NCBI GenBank assembly: GCA_016722525.1
Contig: JADKJB010000001.1
Coordinates: forward strand, 124,001 to 188,000
Origin: Bacteroidota bacterium
GTDB taxonomy: Bacteria; Bacteroidota; Bacteroidia; AKYH767-A; OLB10
DNA: 64,000 bases
Reading direction: 5' to 3'
Position numbers and translations under genes: made by a program. The stretch's first letter is position 1, and every line of letters begins with the position of its first letter. Of the stretch, positions 20,673 to 32,267 are shown one piece after another. The notes beneath the pieces are model-generated. The model was not told the origin of the DNA, did not search any database, and saw only the letters and a program-made list of their open reading frames with translations.

Positions 20673-23600
20673 TTATTCTTGACCTGCTAATTCTTCCTTA
20701 CCGGTCTTCTTTGAGGCCATCAACATATCATATTCTTCCTGAGATCCAACGATAAGTTTTTCGTATTCACGCAACCCTGTACCAGCAGGGATGAGGTGTC
20801 CAACAATCACGTTTTCTTTCAGTCCAAGCAAGTAATCAATCTTACCACCTATGGCAGCTTCATTCAGAACTTTTGTAGTCTCCTGGAATGATGCAGCAGA
20901 GATCCAGCTCTTTGTATGCAATGATGCTTGTGTTATTCCTTGTAACAGCGGTGTTGAAGTTGCTGAAATAGCTGGACGCGATTCTACCAACTTCATATCC
21001 TTACGCTTCAATTGTGAATTTTCATCTCTCAGTCTTCTGATGCTGATGATTTGACCTGCTTTAAAGTCAGTAGAGTCTCCTGGATCCATCACTACTGTTT
21101 TGTCAATGATAGTATCATTTTCTTCCATGAAATCTATCTTGTTCACATGCTCTTTTTCAAGGAATTTGGTATCACCCGGATCTTCGATTATTACTTTACG
21201 CATCATTTGACGAACAATTACCTCGAAGTGTTTATCGTTGATCTTTACACCTTGTAATCGATAAACTTCTTGAATTTCATTCACAAGATATTCTTGTACC
21301 ATTGCTGGTCCTTTTATACTTAGAATATCTGATGGCGTAATTGCACCATCGGAAAGAGGTGATCCTGCTCTTATAAAGTCATTGTCCTGAACAAGGATAT
21401 GCTTGGAAAGAGGGACAAGATACTTCTTCACATCTCCATCGCGGGATGTAATAACTATCTCTCTGTTACCACGCTTAATTCCTCCATAAGATACTTCTCC
21501 ATCAATTTCAGAAACGATAGCGGGATTCGATGGATTCCTTGCTTCAAATAATTCGGTTACTCTCGGAAGACCTCCGGTGATATCACCTGACTTACCTGTT
21601 GCTCTTGGAATCTTTACGAGCACCTGACCTGCAATAATCTTATTTCCGGTATTCACCATTATATGGGCTCCAACAGGAATGTTATATGCTTTAAGAGTCT
21701 CTTTATCTTTTCCTTTACTATCTGTTACAATTTTAATTACCGGATTTTTAGTCTTATCACGGCTATCTATAATAACCTTCTCCTTATAACCTGTTTGTTC
21801 ATCTGACTCTTCACGGAAGGTAACATTTTCTTCGATGTGTTCAAAATCAATTTTACCCGCCATTTCCGAAACGATCACGGCATTGTATGGATCCCATTCA
21901 CACATCAACTGACCTTTTTCAACAACATCACCAGCTTTAACATACAATGATGCACCGTAAGGGATGTTATTTGTTGAAAGAACAGCACGTGTTTTAGGAT
22001 CAATGATTCTGATTTCACCTGAACGACCCAATACAACATCAACAGTTTTACTTTCGGTTTTGTAACTGATAGTACGAACTTCTTCAAACTCCAGCTTACC
22101 TGCAAACTTAGCTACAAGTTGTGATTCAGTAGCAGCTTTAGATGCCGTTCCTCCAACGTGGAAAGTACGAAGTGTCAGCTGTGTTCCAGGCTCACCGATT
22201 GATTGTGCTGCAATAACTCCCACAGCTTCACCTTTACCAACCATTCTTCCGGTTGCAAGATTTCGTCCGTAACATTTACCACAAACACCTGTTTTTGACT
22301 CACAAGAAAGTACCGAACGGATCTCTACCATTTCGATAGGAGATTTTTCTATCAGATCAGCAACTTCTTCTGTTATTTCAGCTCCGGTTTCAATGAGTAA
22401 TTCTCCTGTTAACGGATGATATATATCATGCAACGAAACTCGTCCTAAAATTCTGTCATATAATGATTCAACAACTTCTTCATTATTTTTCAAAGCAGTT
22501 TCAGCAAGTCCTCTCAATGTTCCGCAATCAACTTCATTGATGATTACATCCTGAGCAACGTCAACAAGTCTTCTTGTAAGATAACCCGCATCAGCTGTTT
22601 TAAGGGCGGTATCGGCCAAACCTTTACGTGCTCCGTGTGTAGAGATAAAATATTCAAGGATAGAAAGACCTTCCTTAAAGTTGGAAAGGATCGGGTTTTC
22701 GATAATTTCACCTCCGCTGGCTCCTGATTTTTGTGGTTTCGCCATCAATCCCCTCATACCACCTAACTGACGAATTTGTTCCTTTGAACCCCTAGCGCCT
22801 GAGTCGAGCATCATATAAACCGCATTGAATCCCTGACGATCTGATGATAATTGTTTCATCAGATTTTCAGTGATCCTGGAATTCGTACGAGTCCAGATAT
22901 CGATGATTTGATTGTAACGCTCATTATTGGTGATGAAACCCATATTGTAGTTACTCCTCACCTCTTCCACTTCTTCATGCGCTTTCTTAACCAGTTCAAT
23001 TTTCTGAACCGGAATCATTACATCATTCAAATTAAATGACAATCCACCGCGGAATGCCATCTTAAATCCGATATCTTTAATGTCATCAAGAAATGCAGCC
23101 GTTTTAGCTATACCAGTCAATTTAAGAACTGAACTAATAATTTCTCTCAATGATTTTTTTGTCAGCAATTCATTGATAAAACCTACATCAGTAGGTACTA
23201 CCTGATTGAATAAAACACGACCAACGGTAGTTTCTGTAAGTTGCATTAACAACTGCTCATCAACTCTGACATTTACTTTTACTTTTATCCATGCATGAAG
23301 ATCAATTCTGCCTTCGTTGTATGCTATGATTACTTCTTCAGGAGAATAAAAGATAGCCCTTCTCCTTTCACTACGGTTTCCTTGTCATTCCGTTTGCCCT
23401 TGGTCATATAATAAAGACCAAGTACCATGTCCTGAGAAGGTACTCTAACCGGAGCGCCATTTGCCGGATTGAGGATGTTGTGTGAAGCAAGCATCAGCAT
23501 TTGAGCTTCAAGAATAGCTGCATTCCCAAGTGGAACGTGAACAGCCATTTGATCACCGTCGAAATCGGCGTTGAATGCTGTACATACCAACGGGTGCAAC

Positions 23601-24985
23601 TGTATTGCTTTCCCTTCTATAAGCTTAGGCTGAAAAGCCTGAATACCTAAACGGTGAAGGGTTGGTGCACGATTCAACATCACCGGGTGACCTTTCAACA
23701 CATTTTCAAGAATATCCCAAACAATAGCGTCCTTTCTATCAACAATTTTCTTTGCAGATTTAACTGTTTTAACAATTCCTCTTTCTATCATCTTGCGAAT
23801 GATAAATGGTTTGAAAAGTTCTGCTGCCATATCTTTTGGCAATCCGCACTCATGCAATTTTAATTCAGGTCCAACAACAATTACTGAACGCGCTGAATAA
23901 TCGACACGCTTTCCAAGTAAGTTTTGACGGAAACGACCTTGTTTCCCTTTAAGACTGTCGGAAAGTGATTTCAAAGCACGGTTCGACTCTGTTTTCACTG
24001 CATTTACTTTCCTTGAATTATCAAACAAGGAATCAACTGCTTCCTGAAGCATCCGCTTTTCGTTACGGAGAATTACGTCCGGAGCCTTTATTTCAATAAG
24101 TCTTTTTAAACGATTGTTACGGATAATCACACGACGATACAAATCGTTAAGATCTGAAGTCGCAAATCTTCCCCCATCCAATGGAACCAAAGGGCGCAAT
24201 TCTGGTGGAATAACCGGAACAACTTTTACGATCATCCACTCAGGTCTGTTTTCAATGTGTGTATTTGCCTGACGAAATGCTTCAACTACTTGAAGTCTCT
24301 TTAAAGCTTCGTTTTTTCGTTGTTGTGAAGTTTCAGTGCTTGCCTGAAAACGCAAACGATACGACAATTGATCAAGATTCAACCGTCCTAACAAATCATG
24401 TAATGCCTCAGCACCCATCTTTGCAATGAACTTATTAGGATCAGCATCATCAAGATGTTGATTTTCTTTAGGTAAATTTTCAAGGATAGCGAGGTACTCT
24501 TCTTCCGTTAAGAAGTCGAGGTAATTAATTCCGTCAGCATCCTTAATTCCTGATTGTATAACCACATACCGCTCATAGTAAATGATAAGATCCAGTTTCT
24601 TTGTAGGTAATCCTAAAAGATAACCGATTTTATTTGGCAGTGATCTGAAATACCAGATGTGTGCAACAGGAACAACTAACTGGATGTGTCCCATGCGTTC
24701 ACGACGCACTTTTTTCTCAGTTACTTCAACACCGCAACGGTCACAAACAATTCCTTTATATCTTATTCTCTTATATTTTCCGCAATGACATTCCCAGTCT
24801 TTTACCGGTCCGAAAATCCGCTCACAAAACAACCCATCACGTTCAGGCTTGTAGGTCCTGTAGTTGATTGTTTCAGGCTTTAGCACCTCACCACTTGACT
24901 GCTCCAGGATAAGCTCCGGAGAGGCAAGGCTGATAATGATTTTCGAGAAATTGCTTTTAATCTTGAAATCTTTCTTTATGGCCAT
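20673..24985 (-). CDS. rpoC: RNA polymerase subunit beta'
   Basis: The catalytic Mg site NADFDGD (three Asp) is present, as is the N-terminal zinc site (CHCGKYKRIRYKG...CDRCG). Trigger-loop and C-terminal regions are also recognisable (GEPGTQLTLRTFHVGGTA, GLRGLMAKPQ-type motif). The frame breaks near 23347: the sequence reads GEGLSFILLKK then stop, and adding one T to a T4 run restores GEGLSFYSPEEVIIAYNEGR and the downstream frame. In a single-copy essential gene this is almost certainly a consensus error. Lies 55 nt downstream of rpoB. Full length about 1437 residues, normal for the phylum. Confidence 0.96.
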
Positions 24986-25040
24986 TTTCTTTGATTGCTT
25001 AATTAATTAATAATGCACTCCCTGAATTCTTTACTGCTAG

Positions 25041-28000
25041 TTATTCCAACGATACCTTAAGACACAATCCTCTTAACTCATGGAGTAACACATTAAATGA
25101 TTCCGGAATACCAGGAGTTCCAAGATTTTCACCTTTAACAATGGATTCATAGGCTTTCGCGCGACCCATTACATCATCTGATTTTATTGTCAGAAGTTCC
25201 TGTAATATATTCGCTGCACCAAATGCTTCAATAGCCCATACCTCCATCTCTCCAAAACGCTGACCACCAAATTGAGCTTTACCACCCAATGGTTGCTGCG
25301 TAATAAGTGAGTAAGGTCCGATAGAACGTGCGTGCATTTTATCATCAACCATGTGACCTAACTTCAGCATGTAAATAATACCAACAGTAGCAGGCTGATC
25401 AAATCGTTCTCCTGTACCTCCATCATGTAGGTAAGTACTTCCGAATTTTGGTATACCTGCTTTTGAAACATACCCTTCGATATCTGCTATTGTTGCTCCG
25501 TCAAAAATTGGTGTTGCAAATTTAACACCTAGTTTTTGTCCGGCCCAGGCAAGCACAGTTTCATAAATCTGTCCAAGGTTCATACGAGAAGGTACACCTA
25601 ACGGATTGAGCACAATGTCTACCGGAGTTCCATCTTCAAGATATGGCATGTCTTCGTCACGTACTATACGCGCAACAATGCCCTTGTTACCATGACGTCC
25701 AGCCATCTTATCACCTACTTTGAGTTTCCTCTTTTTAGCAATATAGACTTTAGCAAGCTGCATGATACCTGGAGGCAATTCATCACCAACCTGAATAGCA
25801 AATTTGCGACGCTTATAACCTCCGATTACATCATTTACTTTTATATTGTAATTATGCAAAAGGCGTTTTATCTGCTCATTTTTTTCTTTGTCAGTTGTCC
25901 ACTTATTAGGATTCATGTTTGCATAATCAATTTCAGAAAGAATCTTCTGAGTGAATTTTGCACCTTTGGGAATAAGTGTTTCTTTGAAATTATCCATCAC
26001 ACCTTGTGATGTTTTTCCACTGACCAGAATAAATAATTTATCTACAAGTTTTGCTTTTAATTCAGCAACCGCTTTATGTTGCTCATCGTCAATTTTAGCA
26101 ATTACTGTTTTCTCATCTACTTTGTTCGCCTTATCTTTAACTGCACGTGAGAATAACTTCTTAGCAATTACCACACCTCTTACTGAAGGTGGAACTTTTA
26201 ATGAAGCGTCTTTTACATCACCTGCTTTATCTCCAAAGATTGCACGAAGAAGTTTTTCTTCAGGAGAAGGATCTGTTTCACCTTTTGGAGTAATTTTTCC
26301 AATAAGAATATCACCTTCCTGAACCTCTGCGCCTACACGTATCAAACCATTTTCATCCAGCTCACGTGTTGCTTCTTCACTAACGTTAGGAATATCAGCA
26401 GTAAGTTCTTCGAGACCACGCTTGGTATCTCTCACTTCAATACTGTACTCATCAACATGCAGTGATGTAAATATATCTTCGCGCACAACACGCTCAGAAA
26501 TCACAATAGCATCTTCAAAGTTATATCCTTTCCAGGGCATGAAAGCTACTTTAAGATTTCGTCCTAAAGCAAGTTCACCATCCTGAGTTGCATATCCTTC
26601 ACAAAGCACTTGACCCGCCTTCACTTTTTCACCTTTTCTGACAATAGGCTTAAGGTTGATACAGGTACTCTGATTTGTTTTCTGGTACTTGGTTAATTTG
26701 TATATTTTCAGATCATCATCAAAACTGATGAGTTTATCATCATCATTTCTAAAGCTTCTGATTACAATTTCATTGGCATCAACGTATTCAACTACACCAT
26801 CCGATTCTGCATTCACCAAAACACGTGAATCTCTAACAACAATACCTTCAAGACCCGTTCCTACAATTGGAGCTTCTGGCTTCAACAGTGGTACTGCCTG
26901 ACGCTGCATGTTAGAACCCATCAGTGCACGATTCGCATCATCATGCTCCAGAAAAGGAATCAACGATGCTGCAATAGATGCAATTTGGTTAGGAGCAACG
27001 TCCATCAATTGTAATTTGACAGGCTCCACTTCAGGGAAGTCTCCCTCATACCGTGCTTTAATTCGAAGGTCTTTAAAATTCCCTGTATCATCAATATTAG
27101 CAACTGCTTGTGCAATTACTTTGGAATCTTCCTCTTCAGCAGTAAGATAAACAACATTCTTTTCTACTTCAACACGTCCTGCTTCGATGGTACGATAAGG
27201 AGTTGAAATAAATCCAAGATTGTTAATTTTAGCATACACACATAAACTTGAGATCAAACCAATATTGGGACCTTCAGGAGTTTCGATAGTACACAAACGA
27301 CCATAATGCGTATAGTGAACATCTCTAACCTCGAAACCGGCACGTTCTCTGGAAAGACCACCTGGCCCGAGTGCCGAAAGCCTTCTTTTATGCGTAATTT
27401 CAGCAAGAGGATTCGTTTGATCCATAAACTGTGATAATTGATTCGTTCCAAAGAACGAATTGATCACAGAAGAAAGTGTTTTGGCGTTAATCAAATCTGC
27501 CGGAGTGAAAACTTCATTGTCACGAACGTTCATTCTTTCACGAATGGTTCGGGCCATACGTGCCAATCCAACACCAAACTGAGAATACAATTGTTCTCCA
27601 ACAGTTCTAACACGTCTGTTACTTAAGTGATCAATATCATCAACATCCGCTTTCGAATTGATCAGCTGAATAAGATATTTTATGATTGAAATAATATCCT
27701 GCTTGGTGAGGACTTTAGTATTTTCAGGAATTTCAAGACCTAACTTACGGTTGATTCTGTAACGACCAACTTCACCAAGATCATAACGCTTATCAGAAAA
27801 GAACAGTTTATCAATAATACCTCTGGCTGTTTCCTCATCTGGTGGTTCAGCATTACGAAGCTGACGATAGATATGCTCTACGGCTTCTTTTTCAGAGTTG
27901 GATGTATCCTTCTGAAGGGTATTGTAAATGATTGCAAAGTCTGCTGAATTGGTATCTTCCTTGTGAAGAATAACCACCTTCACACCTGAATCAACAATCA

Positions 28001-28868
28001 AATCAATATGATCATCTTCAAGGAAAGTTTCTCTCTCCAGAATTACCTCATTACGTTCTATGGAAACAACTTCACCGGTATCCTCATCAACAAAATCTTC
28101 CACCCAGGTTTTCAAAACTCTTGCTGCAAGTTTTCTTCCAATGGCTTTTTTAAGAGCAGCCTTACTGACTTTTAATTCATCCGCTAATCCAAAAATTTCA
28201 AGAATGTCTTTATCAGTTTGGAAGCCTATAGCTCTTAAAAGAGTTGTAACAGGGAATTTTTTCTTGCGATCAATGTAAGCATACATCACATTGTTAATGT
28301 CGGTTGCAAACTCGATCCATGAACCTTTAAAAGGTATTACCCTCGCAGAATAGAGTTTAGTTCCATTTGCATGGCGACTCTGACCGAAGAATACTCCCGG
28401 TGAACGGTGCAACTGCGATACTACTACGCGTTCCGCACCATTAATTACAAAAGTCCCTTTCGGAGTCATGTAAGGAATAGTTCCAAGATATACATCTTGA
28501 ATTATAGTTTCGAAATCTTCGTGATCAGGATCAGTACAATAAAGCTTCAACTTAGCTTTTAGTGGAACACTATAAGTCAATCCACGTTCAATACATTCAT
28601 CGAGTGAATAACGGGGAGGATCAACGAAATAATCAAGGAATTCCAGTACAAAATTATTTCTCGAATCGGATATAGGAAAATTTTCGCTGAACACCTTATA
28701 CAAACCTTCATTGTGTCTGTTATCAGATGTTGTTTCTAATTGGAAAAAATCCTGGAACGATTTTAATTGGACTTCAAGAAAATCAGGATATTCTAGAGCC
28801 TGCTTTATGGATGAGAAATTTATCCTTTTAACGCTGTTCTTTTGAGGTGAGTTTTGAATTGCGGCCAA
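25041..28868 (-). CDS. rpoB: RNA polymerase subunit beta
   Basis: Intact 1275-residue beta subunit. Recognisable parts: RINFSSIKQALEYPDFLEVQL at the N terminus, the rifampicin region (FFGTNQLSQFMDQTNPL, then THKRRLSALGPGG), KMAGRHGNKG and the C-terminal RFGEMEVWAIEAFGA. The predicted start is a TTG at 28868. The residue at the usual rifampicin-resistance positions appears wild type (QFMDQ, HKRR). It is preceded by a strong hairpin in the rplL-rpoB gap. Confidence 0.97.
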   Translation of the reverse strand: MAAIQNSPQKNSVKRINFSSIKQALEYPDFLEVQLKSFQDFFQLETTSDNRHNEGLYKVFSENFPISDSRNNFVLEFLDYFVDPPRYSLDECIERGLTYSVPLKAKLKLYCTDPDHEDFETIIQDVYLGTIPYMTPKGTFVINGAERVVVSQLHRSPGVFFGQSRHANGTKLYSARVIPFKGSWIEFATDINNVMYAYIDRKKKFPVTTLLRAIGFQTDKDILEIFGLADELKVSKAALKKAIGRKLAARVLKTWVEDFVDEDTGEVVSIERNEVILERETFLEDDHIDLIVDSGVKVVILHKEDTNSADFAIIYNTLQKDTSNSEKEAVEHIYRQLRNAEPPDEETARGIIDKLFFSDKRYDLGEVGRYRINRKLGLEIPENTKVLTKQDIISIIKYLIQLINSKADVDDIDHLSNRRVRTVGEQLYSQFGVGLARMARTIRERMNVRDNEVFTPADLINAKTLSSVINSFFGTNQLSQFMDQTNPLAEITHKRRLSALGPGGLSRERAGFEVRDVHYTHYGRLCTIETPEGPNIGLISSLCVYAKINNLGFISTPYRTIEAGRVEVEKNVVYLTAEEEDSKVIAQAVANIDDTGNFKDLRIKARYEGDFPEVEPVKLQLMDVAPNQIASIAASLIPFLEHDDANRALMGSNMQRQAVPLLKPEAPIVGTGLEGIVVRDSRVLVNAESDGVVEYVDANEIVIRSFRNDDDKLISFDDDLKIYKLTKYQKTNQSTCINLKPIVRKGEKVKAGQVLCEGYATQDGELALGRNLKVAFMPWKGYNFEDAIVISERVVREDIFTSLHVDEYSIEVRDTKRGLEELTADIPNVSEEATRELDENGLIRVGAEVQEGDILIGKITPKGETDPSPEEKLLRAIFGDKAGDVKDASLKVPPSVRGVVIAKKLFSRAVKDKANKVDEKTVIAKIDDEQHKAVAELKAKLVDKLFILVSGKTSQGVMDNFKETLIPKGAKFTQKILSEIDYANMNPNKWTTDKEKNEQIKRLLHNYNIKVNDVIGGYKRRKFAIQVGDELPPGIMQLAKVYIAKKRKLKVGDKMAGRHGNKGIVARIVRDEDMPYLEDGTPVDIVLNPLGVPSRMNLGQIYETVLAWAGQKLGVKFATPIFDGATIADIEGYVSKAGIPKFGSTYLHDGGTGERFDQPATVGIIYMLKLGHMVDDKMHARSIGPYSLITQQPLGGKAQFGGQRFGEMEVWAIEAFGAANILQELLTIKSDDVMGRAKAYESIVKGENLGTPGIPESFNVLLHELRGLCLKVSLE

Positions 28869-28950
28869 GGGATTTAGGGTTTAAGAATTAAATAATATTA
28901 AAACACACATAAAACCGTTCGTGAATTCACGGCGGTCTACAAAAGGGGAT

Positions 28951-28982
28951 AGACCTCTACTCCTGGTTAGGAGTAGAGGTCT
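28951..28982 (-). promoter_or_regulatory. rplL-rpoB intergenic hairpin (attenuator or processing site)
   Basis: Perfect 14-bp stem (28951-28964 with 28969-28982), 4-nt loop. On the - strand it is followed by only a short CCCCTTTT, so it is likely a partial terminator or an RNase target rather than a full stop. E. coli also has an attenuator and RNase III site in this position, which sets the ratio of ribosomal protein to polymerase. A 12-bp palindrome lies further downstream at 28920-28931. Confidence 0.7.
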
Positions 28983-29009
28983 GAAATTCAGAATGAAGCT
29001 GAAACAGGG

Positions 29010-29387
29010 TTATTTAACTTCAACCTCAGCGCCTGCGTCTTCAAGTTGTGCTTTAAGAGTGTTAGCTTCGTCCTTATTAACACCTTCTTTAACTGGTTTT
29101 GGTGCTCCGTCAACCAAGTCTTTTGCTTCTTTCAAGCCTAAGCCTGTAAGTTCTTTTACCAGTTTAACGACTGCTAGTTTATTTTGACCTGCAGCTTTGA
29201 GAATTACATCAAAAGAAGTTTTCTCTTCAGCGGCAGCTCCGGCCCCTGCTCCACCACCTGCCATCATAACAGGAGCTGCAGCTGCAGGCTCAATGCCATA
29301 TTGGTCTTTTAGTATTTGAGCTAATTCGTTAACTTCTTTTACAGTCAGGTTAACTAACTGTTCTGCGAATGCATTTAAATCTGCCAT
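29010..29387 (-). CDS. rplL: 50S ribosomal protein L7/L12
   Basis: 125 residues: N-terminal dimerisation helices (MADLNAFAEQLVNLTVKEVN), an Ala/Gly-rich hinge, then the C-terminal factor-binding domain with GLGLKEAKDLVDGAPKPVK. Forms the ribosomal stalk with L10, whose gene is directly upstream. Confidence 0.97.
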   Translation of the reverse strand: MADLNAFAEQLVNLTVKEVNELAQILKDQYGIEPAAAAPVMMAGGGAGAGAAAEEKTSFDVILKAAGQNKLAVVKLVKELTGLGLKEAKDLVDGAPKPVKEGVNKDEANTLKAQLEDAGAEVEVK

Positions 29388-29457
29388 TGTATTGTTTTTT
29401 TTGAGTTACTTATTGATTTATTGGGTTGATATTGAAATTTAAGATCCTGTTGGAAGC

Positions 29458-29979
29458 TTAAGAACCTTTATTTTCCAGAGTTTTGAGTATTCCTGATAAT
29501 TTCTGACCACCAGACTGAAGGCCAGCGATTACATTTTTAGCAGGAGATTGAAGTAATGCGATAATATCTCCGATAAGTTCGTTTTTGGACTTCAACGAAA
29601 CAAGAGCATCCAAATAATTATCACCAACGAATATCGCTGAATCTATCCATGCACCTTTAAGAATTGGACGATCTGAGGTCTTACGGAAATCTTTGATCAC
29701 TTTAGCAGGAGCATTTCCGGTATCAGAATACATGATAGCTGAAGATCCTTTTAAAGCATCAAAAAGAGGCGAATAATCACCATCCATTTTTTCCAGTGCT
29801 TTTTGAATTAAAGTGTTCTTAGCTACACTAACTTTGATATTTTGGTTGAAACAAATTCTTCTGAATTTATTTGTTTTTTCAACCGTAAGATTTGAAATAT
29901 CTGCAATATAGAAATTGTTGTATTTTGAAAGATTTTCAACCAGTGAGCTGATTATCTCTTCTTTTTCTTCCCTTTTCAT
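29458..29979 (-). CDS. rplJ: 50S ribosomal protein L10
   Basis: 173 residues. N-terminal KREEKEEIISSLVE, the rRNA-binding domain with VAKNTLIQKAL and GSSAIMYSD, and a C-terminal helix that carries L7/L12. Sits between rplA and rplL in the usual order. Confidence 0.96.
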   Translation of the reverse strand: MKREEKEEIISSLVENLSKYNNFYIADISNLTVEKTNKFRRICFNQNIKVSVAKNTLIQKALEKMDGDYSPLFDALKGSSAIMYSDTGNAPAKVIKDFRKTSDRPILKGAWIDSAIFVGDNYLDALVSLKSKNELIGDIIALLQSPAKNVIAGLQSGGQKLSGILKTLENKGS

Positions 29980-30013
29980 TATAGATGATTGTGAACGTTA
30001 AGGATTAAATTAA

Positions 30014-30707
30014 TTAACCTGCGATTGTTTTCGCATCGATTCTAATTCCTGCACTCATTGTGCTTGAAATAGCAATGCTCTTGAAATATGCTCCTTTTGC
30101 AGCAGATCTTCAATTTAGAAATCGTTTGAAGTAATTCATTTGCGTTTTCGTAAAGTTTTTGAGCATCAAAAGATACTTTTCCTATTGAAGCGTGAATGAT
30201 TCCGGTTTTATCAACCTTGAAATCAATTTTACCTGCTTTCACTTCCTGAACTGCCTTACCGATATCATTGGTTACGGTTCCGGTTTTAGGATTTGGCATC
30301 AAATTACGAGGTCCCAATACTTTACCTAATTTACCAACTTTGGCCATTACACTGGGCATAGTAATCACAACGTCCATATCAATCCAACCGTCTTCGATTT
30401 TTTTGATATACTCGTCCAGACCTACATAATCCGCTCCGGCATCAGTTGCTTCTTTTTCCTTATCGGGAGTGCAAAGAACCAGAACTTTAATAGTTTTACC
30501 CGTTCCATGAGGAAGGGTAACAATTCCTCTCACCATTTGGTTTGCTTTACGAGGATCAACTCCCAAACGTACTGCAAGGTCAACTGATTCATCAAACTTA
30601 GTGTAAGAAATTTCTTTCACCAGTTTGGATGCATCCAGAAGTGAATATTGTTTGGTTCTGTCTACTTTAGACTGAACTGCTTTTTGTTTTTTAGTTAAAC
30701 TTGGCAT
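30014..30707 (-). CDS. rplA: 50S ribosomal protein L1 (frame break near C terminus)
   Basis: L1 is recognised by MPSLTKKQKAV, VDPRKANQMVRG, LGPRNLMPNPKTGTV and GKIDFKVDKTGI. Read directly, the last 20 residues are foreign and end at 30042. Inserting two bases near 30110 restores KPSAAKGAYFKSIAISSTMSAG...IAG with a stop at 30014. This break needs a 2-nt rather than 1-nt repair. Most likely a consensus error, because L1 is single copy and its C terminus is well conserved. Confidence 0.94.
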
Positions 30708-30750
30708 TTTTGTGCAATTGTTTATAATGAATAAACTTCTGCCGGATTAA

Positions 30751-31191
30751 TTATTTTCCGGGAAACTCTCCCTCAACTGTAATTCCCATACTACGAGCTG
30801 TTCCAGCTACCATTCTCATAGCTGACTCAACAGTAAAGCAATTCAGATCGGGCATTTTTGCTTCTGCAATAGAACGTACCTGATCCCAGGAAACAGTAGC
30901 AATTTTCTTACGATTTGGTTCTGACGATCCTGATTTCAACTTGGTACCTTCCAGTAATTGTACTGCAACAGGAGGAGTTTTGATGATAAATTCAAATGAT
31001 TTATCAACGTAAACAGTAATGATCACCGGGAGAACTTTTCCTGCCTGATCCTGTGTACGAGCGTTAAACTGCTTACAGAACTCCATGATGTTCACCCCTT
31101 TTGCTCCTAATGCAGGACCAATTGGAGGAGCAGGATTTGCTGCACCACCTTTTACCTGGAGTTTTATAAGGGCGCCTATTTCTTTAGCCAT
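30751..31191 (-). CDS. rplK: 50S ribosomal protein L11
   Basis: 146 residues, intact. N-terminal domain with KLQVKGGAANPAPPIGPALG, then VNIMEFCKQFNA, and the C-terminal rRNA-binding domain ending GITVEGEFPGK. Binds the GTPase centre of 23S rRNA. Confidence 0.97.
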   Translation of the reverse strand: MAKEIGALIKLQVKGGAANPAPPIGPALGAKGVNIMEFCKQFNARTQDQAGKVLPVIITVYVDKSFEFIIKTPPVAVQLLEGTKLKSGSSEPNRKKIATVSWDQVRSIAEAKMPDLNCFTVESAMRMVAGTARSMGITVEGEFPGK

Positions 31192-31277
31192 TTTATTTGA
31201 GATATATAGTTCTTGTGTTTAGAGTATCCGAAAGCGTGGAAGCTAACTGGCGGAATCCTTTAGCACAGGAAGGGTTG

Positions 31278-31823
31278 TTATTCTTTTTCTACCTGCATAT
31301 AACTTAATTCCAATGGTGTTTTTCTTCCGAAAATTTTAACCATTACCTTAAGCTTTTTCTTTTCTTCATTAACTTCTTCAATGATGCCACTAAAACTATT
31401 GAATGGGCCATCCACAACTTTTACCGACTCGCCAACAACGAAAGGATTGTGTATTATTTCCTCCGAATCGGCTAATTCATCTACCTTCCCAAGTATCCTG
31501 TTCACCTCTGATGTTCTTAGAGGTGCAGGAGCTTCTCCTTTTGCTCCGAGAAATCCTATCACTCCGGTAGTGTTTTCAATAATATGTGGTATTTCACCGG
31601 TAAGAATCGCTTCTATCAATACATACCCCGGGAAATAACTTCTTTCTTTACTTACTTTTTTACCATCTTTTATCTGGTAAACTTTTTCCATTGGTATCAA
31701 AACTTGCGCAACATAATCTTGCAATTTCAGTCTTGAGATTTCTGATTCAATATATTGCTTAACTTTCTTCTCTTTACCACTGATAGCTCTAATAACATAC
31801 CATTTTTTATCGCTCATCGCCAT
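31278..31823 (-). CDS. nusG: Transcription elongation factor NusG
   Basis: 181 residues. NGN domain beginning KKWYVIRAISGKEKKVKQYI, with YFPGYVLIE, and a C-terminal KOW domain (GESVKVVDGPFNSFSGIIEEV). Links polymerase to ribosome or Rho. ATGs at 31823 and 31817 are both usable. Only 6 nt separate it from secE. Confidence 0.97.
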   Translation of the reverse strand: MAMSDKKWYVIRAISGKEKKVKQYIESEISRLKLQDYVAQVLIPMEKVYQIKDGKKVSKERSYFPGYVLIEAILTGEIPHIIENTTGVIGFLGAKGEAPAPLRTSEVNRILGKVDELADSEEIIHNPFVVGESVKVVDGPFNSFSGIIEEVNEEKKKLKVMVKIFGRKTPLELSYMQVEKE

Positions 31824-31829
31824 AGTATA

Positions 31830-32021
31830 TTAAAAAGAACTATAAATAAGATTCATCACTAACTGGAAAACGGCATCTATTCCAAAAACCATTAATCCGA
31901 TAATAAACGAAGCCACCAACACAACCAGTGCACTACTTTGAAGTTCACTCCAAGTTGGCCATGACACTTTATGCATCAATTCATTGTATGAATCTTTTAT
32001 GTAGGCTTTTATTTTTTCCAT
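31830..32021 (-). CDS. secE: Preprotein translocase subunit SecE
   Basis: 63 residues with a single membrane helix (ALVVLVASFIIGLMVFGID) and the amphipathic motif HKVSWPTWSEL before it, the short form typical of Bacteroidota. Lies between tRNA-Trp and nusG. Confidence 0.95.
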   Translation of the reverse strand: MEKIKAYIKDSYNELMHKVSWPTWSELQSSALVVLVASFIIGLMVFGIDAVFQLVMNLIYSSF

Positions 32022-32075
32022 TTTAAACTGACTTTAAAATTTCTTTAATATGATAATGTCTCCAGATCCAATTGA

Positions 32076-32151
32076 TGGCACGGGTGGAGAGACTCGAACT
32101 CCCAGCCAATGGTTTTGGAGACCACTACTCTACCAATTGAGCTACACCCGT
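32076..32151 (-). tRNA. trnW: tRNA-Trp (CCA)
   Basis: Cloverleaf with 7-bp acceptor (ACGGGTG/CACCCGT), anticodon loop CTCCAAA giving CCA, T loop TTCGAGT and an encoded 3' CCA. Lies between tuf and secE. Confidence 0.97.
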
Positions 32152-32215
32152 ATTATATAAATCTCTTTTGATGTTAGAATCAGCTTATCTTTCAGCAATC
32201 ACTTAATCGGAAAAT

Positions 32216-32246
32216 ACAGCCGGTCCTTTGAAAAGGAACCGGCTGT
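32216..32246 (-). terminator. Hairpin after tuf, probable terminator or attenuator
   Basis: About 13-bp stem with one bulge closing ACAGCCGGT against ACCGGCTGT, followed on the - strand by TATTTT. The U tract is weak, so partial readthrough into tRNA-Trp, secE and nusG is plausible. Confidence 0.65.
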
Positions 32247-32267
32247 TTTGTTCCGGGTATAAGCTAA

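Noticed and set aside
20673..24985. rpoC as two genes or a pseudogene
   Set aside because: One added T in a T4 run rejoins the frame in a single-copy essential gene, so it is an intact gene with a consensus error.
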